A stretch of DNA of 64,000 nucleotides, taken from NCBI GenBank assembly GCA_030144725.1, contig JASKMD010000015.1, positions 3,725,425-3,789,424 on the forward strand. Reading direction: 5' to 3'. This document shows positions 1 through 11,300 of the stretch, in pieces. Each line of letters begins with the position of its first letter. Position 1 is the stretch's first letter. A program made the translations under genes and the position numbers. The notes below the pieces were generated by a model that saw only the letters and a program-made list of their open reading frames with translations, ran no database searches and was not told the DNA's origin. Source of the stretch: Haematococcus lacustris. Its lineage: Eukaryota > Chlorophyta > Chlorophyceae > Chlamydomonadales > Haematococcaceae.

Positions 1-108
1 GGTAGTGAGGGTGTGACAGCCTAGCGTCCTGGCTATCCAGGCCACCCTACTGATGGCATGACATCCACAGCATGACCCAAACCTAATGTCAGTGGCTACT
101 TGCTGCAG

Positions 109-3100
109 GCTAGCAACATCAACCGCAGCCTGCTGACCCTGGGCACCGTGATTCGTGCACTTGGAGACCTGCCGGTGAGCCTGTCTGCCGGCTTGCACGC
201 TTCCGTGCAGCGTGTATGAGACCCTTCACCACAAGCTGGCATGACAGCATCCAACCCACACACATGCATTGCTGCAATGCAGGCTGCACGCAAGCATGTC
301 CCTTTCAGAGACTCCAAGCTCACCCGCATCCTGCAGGTATGCAGGCAGGAGGAGGTCCTGGTCGTCCAGAGGACGTTCTCATGCCGCTTGCAGCGCACCT
401 GTGCAGCACTGTACAGGGTTCACCCCCCCTTTGATGCTTGGCCATGTAAACCATTTGCCTGCAACCTATGCCTGCCCTCTGCGCTTGCTACTCCCAGCCA
501 GCACTGGCGGGCAACGCACGCATGGCCATCGTCGTCACCATCTCCCCAGCTGGACGAGCAGTCGATACTACTCGAGCTGCCCTGCACTTTGCCAACGCCG
601 CAAAGCGGGTTGTCATGTCTCCAAAGGTGACGCTCCTGCTGGTGTCCGAGCAGCGAGGGTATTGTGTCTCTTTAAAGCTCCTCTTCACAGCATGTTGGCT
701 TGTTTCCAGGTGAACAAGGTCCATGATGAGTCTAAAGCAGTGATACGCCGTATGCAAGCTGAGATTGAGGCATTGAAGATGGCAGTGGTGAGTAACCTGG
801 CTTGGCTATTGCTGGTTGCATGTGACCAGGCCTGCTGATGCATTGGCTTGTCCCCACAACAGGCTGCCAAGGATGTGTGGCAAGGAGCCCTGATTGCCAA
901 AGATGAGGAAGTGCGCCGCGCAAGCGAGGAGAAGGTTGCTTTAGAGCGCCGGCTTCATAACCTGGAGAAGCTAATCTTGACAAGCGAAACCACGGGCATC
1001 ACTCGGGTGATTGACGTGTGCCGCTGATCCTTGTCAGCAAACGTGTTCTACAGCTTTGCTGACCACCGGCATGTTGATCATTGTCCGGGGAGGTAAAGCC
1101 ATGCCATCAAAGTCTCTGGATGCCGTCATGCACATTGTAGGCGATGTTTGCTCTTGTGTTGTGTTCACAGAGCCGCCGCAGCTTTGATGGCAGCGTGGAT
1201 CTGGCATCGACCTCGTGGTGGCTCCCTTCTCTAGGGCCTGCCAGCGCAGCTGGTCTAAGTACAGCTGGCAACCTGGAAGGCATTCCAGAGGGAGGGGATG
1301 CCACCGCTTTCCAGCTTGGCAGCTCCCCAGCCCCAGCCTCAGGTCAGCCTGTAGGCTGGCACCAAGGCTCAACAGGCGGTGCATGCTCCATGCAGCAGCG
1401 GCTGGGTCTACGCGGTGCGCGAGCCAGGCACCCAGCAGCAGCAGTGGCTCGCGCCTCATGGAACCCTTCCTCAGGTGCAGCAGCGGGCAGCAACATTCTC
1501 ATGCCAGGCACAGCCCCCTCCAAGCTGCTAGGGTCAACAGCAACAGCAACCGCTGCTGCCGCAATGGAGTCAGCTTCCAGCCACTCAGGAGTGCTGGACA
1601 GCAGAGGGGCCAGGGACTCTGGCAACACCATCCTGACAGCGGGACAGAGGATGGGGAGGAAGGCCAGCCATGCGGCAGCTCCTCGCGATCGTGATGGGTT
1701 GCTCCTGAACCTGTTTCTGTCGCCAGGCGTTCGCAAGGTTTGTAAAGGCTCTGCATGGCATGACTTGCTGCAATTGACGCTCGCAACCTTGACCCACTCC
1801 GGCTGCTGACATGCCTTTGCAGGCAGCTGCAAACATGGCTGCTGCTTCCTCAGGAAGGAATGATGAGCCGCCACCCATGTCAGCAACAGCAACTACAGCT
1901 GTGGAGGGCAGCCAGGCCATGCAAAGCCTGCAGGTACACAGTTAACTGGTTGCCTGTTGCTTTCATGCCATAGCACCAACCTGCTGCTTGTTGTATTGTG
2001 GTAAATATGCAGGCTCCAGGCAGCAGCAGGATGGCTCAAGAGGCCCTGGCTGCGCTGCGAGCAGAAGTGTTGTGCATCAGCACAGCAGCCCATCACTCCA
2101 CCAGCAATGCTCAGGGCCACTCGGCAAAGGAGCAGGCAGATGAAGCTGGTCATGCTGAGTCTAGCCCTGGCAAAAGCAAAATTGCAGCAGCAGTCCAGCA
2201 GTTTGAAGTGGGTGTGGCTGCGCTTGCTTCCCAAAAGGTGAGCATTGTACTGCTTGTACTGCTTCCCTGCTGCGCCCTCTCTCACCAGACGATGTTCTTG
2301 TGGTGTGCTAGCAGGCCAACCGCCGTGTAACAGCCGGCACTACTCTGGACGCCACTCCTGTCCCTTCAACCCACACACCCTCTGAATCGTCAGCAAGCAC
2401 GGAGTGCTTAGTAGCAGCCGATGCCGTCGATGATGCCATGCTGGCCGCCATGCAACGGGAGCTGGCCAGGCTGCAGGCTCTGCAAGGAGCCCAGGCACGG
2501 GCGCGGGAGGCGTTGACAGCTCTGGATGTCCGGCTGCAGTCTCCAGCCAACCTGGAGGATGCCGGCCTGGGTGGTCCACAGCAGCCAGGTCCCTCAGCTG
2601 CCACTGGGGTTGCTGACACTGCAGCTGGCACTGAGTCCAACAAGGACGATGATGTGGATGACCTGTCTTTCCATGCCATGCCTGCATGGATTCAGGCTGT
2701 GTTCATGCCTGAACCAGACATTCGTGAGGCAACCTTGGGCACTTCTCAACTGCCTAGTCTTGATCAGCAGGCTGCAAAGGCAGACATCGCCAGCATCCCC
2801 AGTTGGGAACAGGATGATGCAACCAGCTGCCAGAGGGATTGCACGGTTGGCTCTGGAACAGCAGCCAGCCGGGCACAGCGAAATGTACCACAGCCTGCAG
2901 CTGACAGTGCTGGCCCTGCTTGCAGCAACAACGGTGCATGGGCAACCGCTATGCCTCAGGAGTCACAGCAGGATGGCGAAGACAGCAATGCCAGCACCCC
3001 CAGATCTGACTGCATACCCAGGCGCAGCAAGGCAGCTCCTCTGTATGCCGACAAGGCCCAGCCCTTGCAGGCGTGTACCAGTCACAACGCATTGAGTGAC

Positions 3101-6100
3101 ACAAGGTGAGCAGCTGCCCAGCTGGCAATGCGGTGCTTCCAGTTTGGAGCTGTTCAGCGCCTGAAGTCACTGAAAGGGTGTAAGCTTGCTGCAGAGCTCA
3201 TAAGGTTGATCAAACGACGTCTACAAATGCCACTGTAACTTCGCCTTGCTTAAGCAAAGGCCCCATGACGTCACTTGCCCAGGTGAGCAAGCCAATGTGC
3301 TGGCTCAAGGTGCTCAAGTTGCCCAAGGGCATGGTGTGGTTCATGGTGTGTGCTCCTCCATCATTGTTGGTCTCATGCTGGCTCATCGCGTCTGCAGGCA
3401 AGCAGTACGGCAACCAGCACTTCACATGCCCTGGTAGAGCCCAGCGGCAGCACTGCAACAATGTCAGTGGCTCAGTCTGCTGGAGCCAGTCTGGTCCTCA
3501 GCGACACCTGTGATGGCGCCTTGGGGTGGGACCCTGGGAGGGTGCGGGAGGTGCTGCGCACGCAGAAGGCAGCTGTCACGAAGTGGTGAGTACATCGCGC
3601 GCTGGACAGCCTTCAGCAAAATGTGCTAGCTTGTTTATGGCAGGAGACGGCCATGAAGCGTGTCATACATGGATACCTGCTGTTGCATGTGTAGGTACAA
3701 GGCGGAGCTGCGTCGCATGCAGGCAGAGTTCAGAGCTTCTGCTGCAGCTGACATTGCAGCTTTGCGGAGTGCTTTGGAGGCCACCCAGGACCAGGCTGAC
3801 AGGTTGGACGTTCAGAAACAGCTCTTGCTGCATCAGGTGAGTCTCCATTGCAAGGCAGCTGCCAGTTCATCAAGGTGACAGTCACAGTCAGTCTGCCGCC
3901 ATGTGCAGTTGCAGTCTGCTGCTGGCATAGAGTGACAAATCAAATCCAAGTGGCAGAGCACATCAATGCAGCCTGCCACTGGCCCTCTCCACATACCTGT
4001 GCTGCTCAACTTGGCTGACAACAACAGCCTGCAAGATCCGCACTACGCAATGACCGCACAGTGGTCATCACATGCTGGTGTGTGGCATGCTGGTGTGCGC
4101 AGGTGCTTAAGCTGGAGGTGGCTCTGGAAGAAGCAGCCGCTGCTCGTGCTGATCTGCAAACAGCAATGCTGAAACTGGCAGCTGAAAAGGACCAAGCTCG
4201 TTATGAGGCCTCAAAGGTGTCCCTTTTGAGCTCATTAGCAATGGAAGCTTGCGAGGTGTCACGAGCATTCATTTTATATTTGTGGGTTTGCCTGTGTTCA
4301 TGCAGGCCAAGGCTGCTGCACGGGCGGCCGCTGTAGTGGCAGCAGGTGCTGCCGCAGCCTCAGCAGTTGAGCAAGCAGCCGCAGCTGTGGAGCAAGAGTC
4401 CAGCGACTCTCGCACCGGGGCAGCATGTCGGAATCAGCTCTCAATGTTTGATGCTGGCAATGATGGCTGGGCTACGCAGGCAAGTGGCCAATGAACATGA
4501 CCCGCCTTGCCACTTGCACTGCTTGCTTATCATTGATCCTCACCCCACCTCTTATGCTGCCACCGCCGTCCCCACGCTGTTCGTAACCTTTCACCTCAAG
4601 CACGCTGAGGAGCCATCTGTTGTGCCCTGACAAGCACACCTTGCTGCCTGCAGGACACACCAGACTCTCTTATGCCCAGGATCATTGAGTTGTGGCATGA
4701 GCTGGCAGTGCCCTTGGCCTACCGCTCTCGCTTCTACCTCACATTCAGCAAGAAGGAACTCTTCTTCTCTGAGCTGGAGCACAGGTAGCACTGCATACTC
4801 CATGCACCATGCAAACCATCAGTTCTAACTTTACTGCCCCCTGCGCATGCAGACGGCTGGAGTGGAAGCTGTCTCAATGGCGTGTGACTGGTGGCGGGGC
4901 TGAGCGGGACAAGGCGCTGCGCGCCTTGGATGTGAGCAACTATGTGTGTGTAACTGCTTTGTGCATGCCTTGCATTGCTTTGCCATGCCATGCATCCCAG
5001 GCTGAGCAGTGGTGTGATGTCACAGTGCTCTTGGTGTGTATGCAGTGGGAGCGCAAGAGCCTGGCGCGGGCGTTGAAGCTGAGCCTGGATGATGCTGGGC
5101 GTGACGCGTTGTTCGCAGCTTGGGGTGTGAACTCGGACACCAAGGAGCGGAAGCTGCAGCTGGTTCACAAGGTGGGTGCTCAAGCTGAAATGGGCTGGGC
5201 TTCTGCTGTCGTGTTTTCATCATCTCACGGCCCATGCCCATACCACTCTGTGCATGGCCTTGTGTGCCGCTTGCAAGTGATGCTGTCTTTGAGTGCCCTC
5301 CCCTCCCCTCCCCAGTAAGGCAGCGAAATTCAAGAGCAGGGCAGGCCAGCCACGCGCTTGACCAAAGCTTGGGAGTGCACGCAGCAGGCCAGCCATGCGT
5401 CTACTTGTTTGCGCCAACAGATCAGGCTTGCCCTGCCCTTCCCCTCACCTGGGCGAGCAGGGCAGGCCAACCCTGCACCTCCCTGCATGGGGGTCCGCAA
5501 GAGCCGCAGTGTGGCAGGCCAGCTGTGCACCTCCCATCAGCAAGGGGCTTGTATTGTAAGGGGATATGTGCATGTTGCATGTTAGAGGATGCAGCAACGC
5601 CACAGCCAACCAGCCAGCTAGTATTATGACGTTACTACATCCATGACAACTCCATCTCTGTCCTCCGCTAATGGACGGGCCTACTGTGCCCGTGCAAGCA
5701 CATGTTTGACGCACTCCAAGCCGCTGCCAAGTGCTCCATGACAGGTGTGGCACCCTACAACCGTGATGGCACAAGATGGTGCTCAACGCAGCGCTTCCCT
5801 TGTTGTGGATCTTGTTGGGTCCGACACGGACACCGGCCACTTCATGCAATTAGTTTTGGGTGACGGCAAAGGTGAGCAAAAAGTTCAGGTGGTGTTTGCT
5901 GTCGCACCGCTTGGTGGCGTGTTTGTGTTGTTGTCACATTTGATGTGGTGGGCAACTGTTATGTATTGCCTTTGTAGGTGCACCTTCACAGCCCGCTGTT
6001 CCATTCGGAGTCCGAGTAGGAAACATTGTGAAACGAGTGGCAACACCCCGCCACCGCCCAGCCAACAGCGGCACTTCGCTGTCTGGCACACAAGCCCCCC

Positions 6101-6555
6101 ACCACTTGACCACCTTGGGTTTGGTGGACAAATCTGAGACAAGCGCTGTGTCAGGATCGTGTGCAGCTCAACTTGCAGCCGTCTTGGTGCCCGAGCAGCA
6201 ACACATCAAGCCAATGACTCCACGGAGAGGTAGCTTAGGCCAGCTTGTTGGGTTCCTAGCTCGAGCAGCCAGCGGTGGAGTGGGTGGTCTCATGGCACCT
6301 GGATCTGGAAGCAACAGCCCGGCAACAACAACGAAGCCAATCAAGCACCCTCCTCCACCAACTGATCAAGGGCACGGTACGGCCTCAGAGCAAGGGGATG
6401 GAGCAGAAGCAATAACAAGCTTCCAGTCCCCCCGAGGGGTTCAAAAGAAAGGAGCGTCCAAGCCTGTTATGGCTTCCATGAGCCCCTTGGGAATGGCAAT
6501 AGGCACTTCAATCCTCAGCAATGTCCAACTTCAGCAAGCTAACCCCCCTATATAA
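109..6555 (+). CDS. Kinesin-7 (NACK/CENP-E-like) motor protein, 3' part of gene
   Basis: Microtubule motor gene whose 5' end lies left of the window. Exons read by eye: 109-174, 283-336, 498-626, 710-787, 863-1006, 1171-1737, 1823-1933, 2013-2237, 2315-3105, 3255-3282, 3398-3585, 3695-3836, 4103-4216, 4306-4479, 4654-4784, 4853-4931, 5046-5171, 5745-5871, 5978-6555. They total 3852 nt and stay in phase to TAA. The first exons carry the motor end: NRSLLTLGTVIRAL, PFRDSKLTRILQ, LAGNAR...TISPA, then LHFANAAKRV and the neck. Next come coiled coil, a long Ser/Ala-rich linker, and the plant NACK C-terminal domain (FYLTFSKKELFFSELEHRRLEW...KLQLVHKVW...RSASLVVDLV). That last match is why I continue past the TAA beside a possible acceptor at 5316 and use the acceptor at 5745. 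The 28 nt exon 3255-3282 is needed for phase. The intron after 4479 has a GC donor. NACK kinesins act in cytokinesis in plants; the role here is inferred. Confidence 0.88.
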
Positions 6556-6890
6556 GGGCGTCGATGAACTGAGCTTTGCATCTCAGCTATAGCAGCATGG
6601 CTAAGGTGGTTTGCAACGCTCAAGTACAATACCTATGTGGCCCTCTACCTCTTGGTCCTTGGAGCTTGTGCCGAAGGACTGCATGTTACGATGTTGTCAT
6701 GACGGTGCTTGTCAACACATAACAACGGCATGTAAAGTGGCTGGTGCGATATGATACTAGGCTAAATGTTACTGAGTGCGTCTACTAGTTCCAAAGCGCA
6801 CGTAGAAGTGCTTGCTGCTGGAAACACGGGTATCACATGCAGGCGGCCCTCCTGTAATCTGTTATTAGTGTCATCTTAGAGGTACGCCAT
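6556..6890 (+). other. Kinesin 3' UTR and intergenic DNA
   Basis: No coding signal seen. TGTAA motifs, the usual green-algal poly-A signal, occur at about 6731 and 6853 and could end the kinesin transcript. Confidence 0.4.
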
Positions 6891-7640
6891 GGCTCAAGAC
6901 ACGCGCTCCTCCAGAAGTACGAGGGCCAGTGTAGGCCGCCAAGGGTAGGTGGTGGGAGCAGGCCGCGCCCCAGGCGGTAGCTCCTCCCTTAATGCACGCC
7001 GGCTCGGCCGGGGTAGTCTTCTTCTTTCTTCTTTTTACGAGGGCCATTAGGTAGAAGGTCTTGGAGGCCAAACACTTCTGGGCCACCTGCGCCCGCCCCA
7101 GGAGGTTGAGGCCTTGGGGCCGCTAAGGGAGGAGGCTGCCATCATGGCCATGGCCGCCCTGCGAAAGGCGGCCTCGCTGGTGGCAGCGTAGGAGGCCGCC
7201 CCAAGAGGGACCCCCAGGTAACGCACGTGTACCCCCGCTCGGACAGCTGGGATGACCACCTCCGGCTCCTGCTCCCCACCCTGCTCCCGCCCGCCCTGCT
7301 GCTGTCCTTGCCCGCCACCTTCCCCCAGCCCACCCCCTAGCCCCTGCTCGCCCACCTGCCCCTGACCGCCCCCTTCCCCCCCGTCACCCCCCTAACCTCC
7401 CCTCCCTGCCTCCTCGGGGCCTGAGGCCCCTTGATTACCCAGCCCGGGCTCTGGATGGGCGCACAGCAGGGCAGAGCTCACACTCAGCGCAGGGCCCCCA
7501 TCGGCGCGGAACAGGTCCAGGGCCTCCACTACCACCTTCCCGTCTCTGACCCGATCGAGCACAACGATGGTGAGGTCGTCCGCATACTCCTTGGAGGGGA
7601 GCGCGGGGGTCATGGCGGCCCTGCGCACTGTTTTTTTTGT
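6890..7640 (-). pseudogene. LINE (non-LTR retrotransposon) reverse transcriptase fragment
   Basis: Minus-strand reading gives the RT active-site stretch EYADDLTIVVLDRVRDG at about 7590 and, after breaks, the downstream RYLGVPLGAASYAA stretch (about 7200), typical of L1/I-type reverse transcriptases. The frame is broken several times and the copy is cut at about 7030, after CLASKTFYLMALV, where unrelated sequence follows. A longer copy lies at 16.4-19.3 kb in the same orientation and differs by small indels. Not functional. Confidence 0.75.
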
Positions 7641-7935
7641 TAAAAGGAGGACCATTACAAGAGAGAGTGAGACTAAAGAAAAGAAGAAAAGAGAAGACTA
7701 CAACAAAGACTACAATAAACAAGGTTCCCCCATACACGATCCCCAAACACCCCACCCAAACACGACGGTCCACACACCCCAAGCAAAGGTCCACACACCC
7801 CAAGCAACCTCCTCCCAAGGACAACGTCAAGACACTTCCTCATACCAACGCCCTCCACCCTAGCTCTACACACCTCCCCGAACCCTCCTCACAAAACTAA
7901 CCACACGAGCCTGAGGCCAGGCCCTCGACCTGGGA
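7641..7935. other. Non-coding flank of gypsy-1
   Basis: A-rich then C-rich sequence with a short direct repeat (CCACACACCCCAAGCAA-like, about 7770-7805). I see no gene. It ends at the CCTAG (7936-7940) that is duplicated on the far side of gypsy-1. Confidence 0.4.
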
Positions 7936-7940
7936 CCTAG

Positions 7941-8170
7941 TGTAACGGCGTAGCCGCTGCCTTTAATCTTACAGTGTGAGCGGCATGTCCACTTAGAAAT
8001 GTCCAACGCAGTCTCTACTATCCACACTCTCGCACAGCAACTGAGCCCAGGTTTAGAACGGGACCCTCGGGAGTCGAACCCGAATGGTGAGCTGGTAGCA
8101 GCCCACCATTGACCTCCTCAGTCACTCTGCTAAAGTGTGGTTTACGGATACGCATAAGCGCACCGTCACA
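7941..8170 (-). repeat. gypsy-1 3' LTR
   Basis: 230 bp, same sequence as 16136-16365. In element sense it starts TGTGACGGTGCG and ends GCCGTTACA. It contains a tRNA-like segment listed separately. Confidence 0.93.
8061..8135 (-). other. tRNA-like segment with Pol III A- and B-box motifs inside the LTR
   Basis: On the minus strand, TAGCAGAGTGAC (8121-8132) matches the tRNA A-box consensus TRGCNNARYNGG at 10 of 12 positions, and GGTTCGACTCC (8070-8080) matches the B-box fully. The B-box lies in a perfect T-arm-like hairpin (CGGG, 7 nt loop, CCCG). Between them, AATGGTG and CACCATT can pair. There is no matching acceptor stem, so it is not a normal tRNA gene. The same segment is in the other LTR (16256-16330) and a variant is in the gypsy-2 LTR. 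Confidence 0.55.
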
Positions 8171-8185
8171 TTCCTCCCCCTCTTA
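8171..8185 (-). other. Polypurine tract of gypsy-1
   Basis: Minus-strand AAGAGGGGGAGGAA directly abuts the 3' LTR, where the plus-strand primer of LTR retroelements is expected. Confidence 0.85.
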
Positions 8186-8381
8186 AGAGATCCGTTCCGC
8201 CAAGGTACCTGGGATAGCCCAGAGCACCGAGACTCGCGATCTATAGAGACCACTGACATACAGGCTGACCCATAAGGGTAACAGCCACCCACAAAAACAC
8301 ATGCATCACCATAAGGTGCCGCATGGGGACCATGGTCATAGGACCAGGCCAGGTGACTTAGGTCACTGAGACATTTACACA

Positions 8382-11300
8382 TCAAGGCAGGTTATGCACA
8401 GCCTTGTACCTAGACAAGATCTGGGGAGCACCAGCCAGCATAGCCTCTGGCTCCCAGGTGTTGTAGGTATCATCGTAGCCTGTCCACTTGACCAGGTACT
8501 CCATGCGCTTCTTGAAACGTACCTGCCTGTGGTTCAGCAGACTATGCACTTCATAGTGAGGCGCATCTTCCAGCCACTCCATCACGGGAGGGGGGTGAAA
8601 CCCCTGGCTGCCTGTGTACTTCTTAAGAAGTGACACATGGAACACAGGATGTAACCTGCTCATGGTGGGAGGTAACTCCAACCGGTAGGCAGCCTCACCT
8701 AGCTTGCCTGTGACCTTGAAAGGTCCTACATACCTAGGCAAGAACTTACGTGCTCTGCCAGGTGCATTGCGCAGGTTCTTGGTGCTCAGCAGGACGCTGT
8801 CACCTACGCTGAACGTGACATCACGCCTACGCTTATTCGCATACCTTTGTTGGCGGTCCTGAGCCACCCTCATGCACTCCTGAGCATGCTTTACCTCATG
8901 CTCCCACTTCTTGGCGAAGCTCTCAGCGGAGGGAGATAGGCACGGCCTGGGCAGCTTATGCAGCACAGGTGTAATGGGTGACTGTCCATAGTTCACCAGG
9001 AATGGTATGGACTGAATAGACTCTTGCCATGAATTATTAATAGCAAACTCGGCAAAGGCTAAATGCCTAGGCCAATCTTCTTGGGTAGGTAGGATATAAT
9101 GTCTAAGCATTTCTTCCACGATCTGGTTTGTACGCTCAGTCTGACCATCTGACTGAGGATGATACGCGGTGCTGAAAGCAGGGTCTACGCCTACCAGCTT
9201 TCTGACCTCAATCCAGAACTGGTTGTTAAAGGTCGCTCCACGATCAGAGATGGTCACTTTAGAGAGGCCATGGTATTTAAATACATGGTCAATGTATAAT
9301 TCAGCAAATTCTTTAGCATCCATGGCTTCAATGCAAGGGATTAGGTGAACCATCTTTGATAGACGATTCACAACCACACAGATAGAATCATAGCCATGCA
9401 CACCGACTGGAAGCTTAACCACCAAATCCATGGTGACAGATTCCCAGCGGTACCCCGGTATAGACAGGGGATTAAGCAGCCCACCAGGTACCTGGCGTGA
9501 CGCTTTGTTTCGTTGGCATGCATCACAGTTAGTCACATAGTGTCTAACGTCAGCACGCATGGTTTTCCACCAGAACACCCTACGCACACGTTCAAGGGTC
9601 TTGGTGATGCCCACATGTCCAGCATACTTAGCATCATGCATTTCGTGCAAGATATGCTCTCGCAGCTGAATATCATTAGGAACTATAATAGTACCTTTAT
9701 CAAGGTGTCGCCACAGACCCTCCTGGGTCATTTCCCACTCCTCATTAGGTTCAGCAAAGGCAGGATCAGTGCTATAGGCACTAATTAGCCAATCTGTGAC
9801 CTGAGAAGGGTGACCAGGACACTCAGGGACCTGTGCCTCACAGTCATTAGAGACCGGGTCAGCCCACCTTAACCGCTTAGGCTCTGATGGCTTTAGAGCA
9901 TCATCAGAGTCAGCATCATGGTCAGGGTCTGATCCAGCGGTAGGCTGCTGTTCGCTGCCTCCGCTGCCGCTGCTCAACGGTGTACCCGCACCGACGTCCT
10001 CCCCCTCCTGTAATCTCCGCTTCTGCTGCCTGGTCGTCACCAGGATTTTGTCAGTATCAGTCTTAGCCGTCGCTGAAGTTACTGGAATACGTGACAGTGG
10101 ATCGGCAGGATTAGTGTTGCCAGGTAGGTATTTAATGGTGTAATTAAATCGGGATAAGAACTCCAACCAGCGGCTCTGCCTACGGGACAGTGTAGACTGC
10201 GTAGGTAGGGCCTCTAGAGGGCGGTGATCAGTAAACAAGGTGAATGGCACTCCTTCAAGGTAGCACCGCCACTGTGTACACGCAGCAATAATGGCCAAAG
10301 TTTCCTGTTCCCCAGTGGTATAATTCATTTCAGCTTTTGACAGCTTACGTGAGTAATATGCCAGGGGGTAACCAGCTTGTGTCAATACTGCGCCAACACC
10401 TAAGAGTGAGGCGTCACAGTAGACTTCAAAGGGCTTGGTTATATCAGGCAACCGGAGCATAGGCACCTTCATAATAGCCTGCTTTAGAGCGTTGAAAGCA
10501 TCTAACTGGGGTTTAGGCCATTGCGCCCAGTTAAAAGATTTGCCTTCAGGGCCAGTTAAATTAGTAAGTGGAACAGCAATGGAACTAAAATTACGCACAA
10601 ATTTACGTACATAATTAGCCATGCCAAGGAATGACTGCAGAGCTGTCAGGTTCGTAGGAACTGGCCAGTCTTTGATAGCAATCACCTTGCTGGGATCTAC
10701 AGCTACACCATCTTTAGAGATGATGTGCCCCAGGAAAGGTAGAGACTCTTTCATAAATTCACATTTGGATAATTTAGCAAAATATTTATGTTGTCTCAGC
10801 AAACTGAATATTTCACGAAGGTGTGACAGGTGCTCCTGGATAGACTTGGACATGATTAAAATGTCATCAAGATATACCAGAGCACACCGGTCAATCACTG
10901 TGGCAAACGCCTGGTTCATTGCCCGTTGAAATGTAGCGGGAGCATTGGTTAAACCAAAGCATAACACTTTATACTGATAGTGTCCCATGGGCGTCCTAAA
11001 CGCAGTTTTAGGAATATCTTCATCAGGTATTCTGATTTGATGATAGCCAGCCTGGAGATCCAGGGAGGAAAATACAGTCATACCCGACAATTTATCAAAT
11101 AAATCATCAATTCTGGGGAGAGGGTACTGATCACGTATAGTGAGCTTGTTAAGCTGGCGGTAGTCTACGCACATGCGTAGCTCACCGGACTTCTTCTTTA
11201 CAAAAAGAACTGGTGCTGCAAATGGGGAGGAGCTAGGCTCTATCAGCCCTTTGGACAACATGTCAGTGACCTGTTTTTTAACTTCTTCCTTTTCTGGCTG

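Noticed and set aside
5316..5318. TAA right after a pyrimidine-rich CCCCAG as the kinesin stop
   Set aside because: The conserved NACK C-terminus continues in phase from the acceptor at 5745 (KVW...RSASLVVDLV), so this acceptor is probably not used.
8061..8135. A functional tRNA gene in the LTR
   Set aside because: No acceptor stem pairing and no clear anticodon arm, despite A and B boxes.
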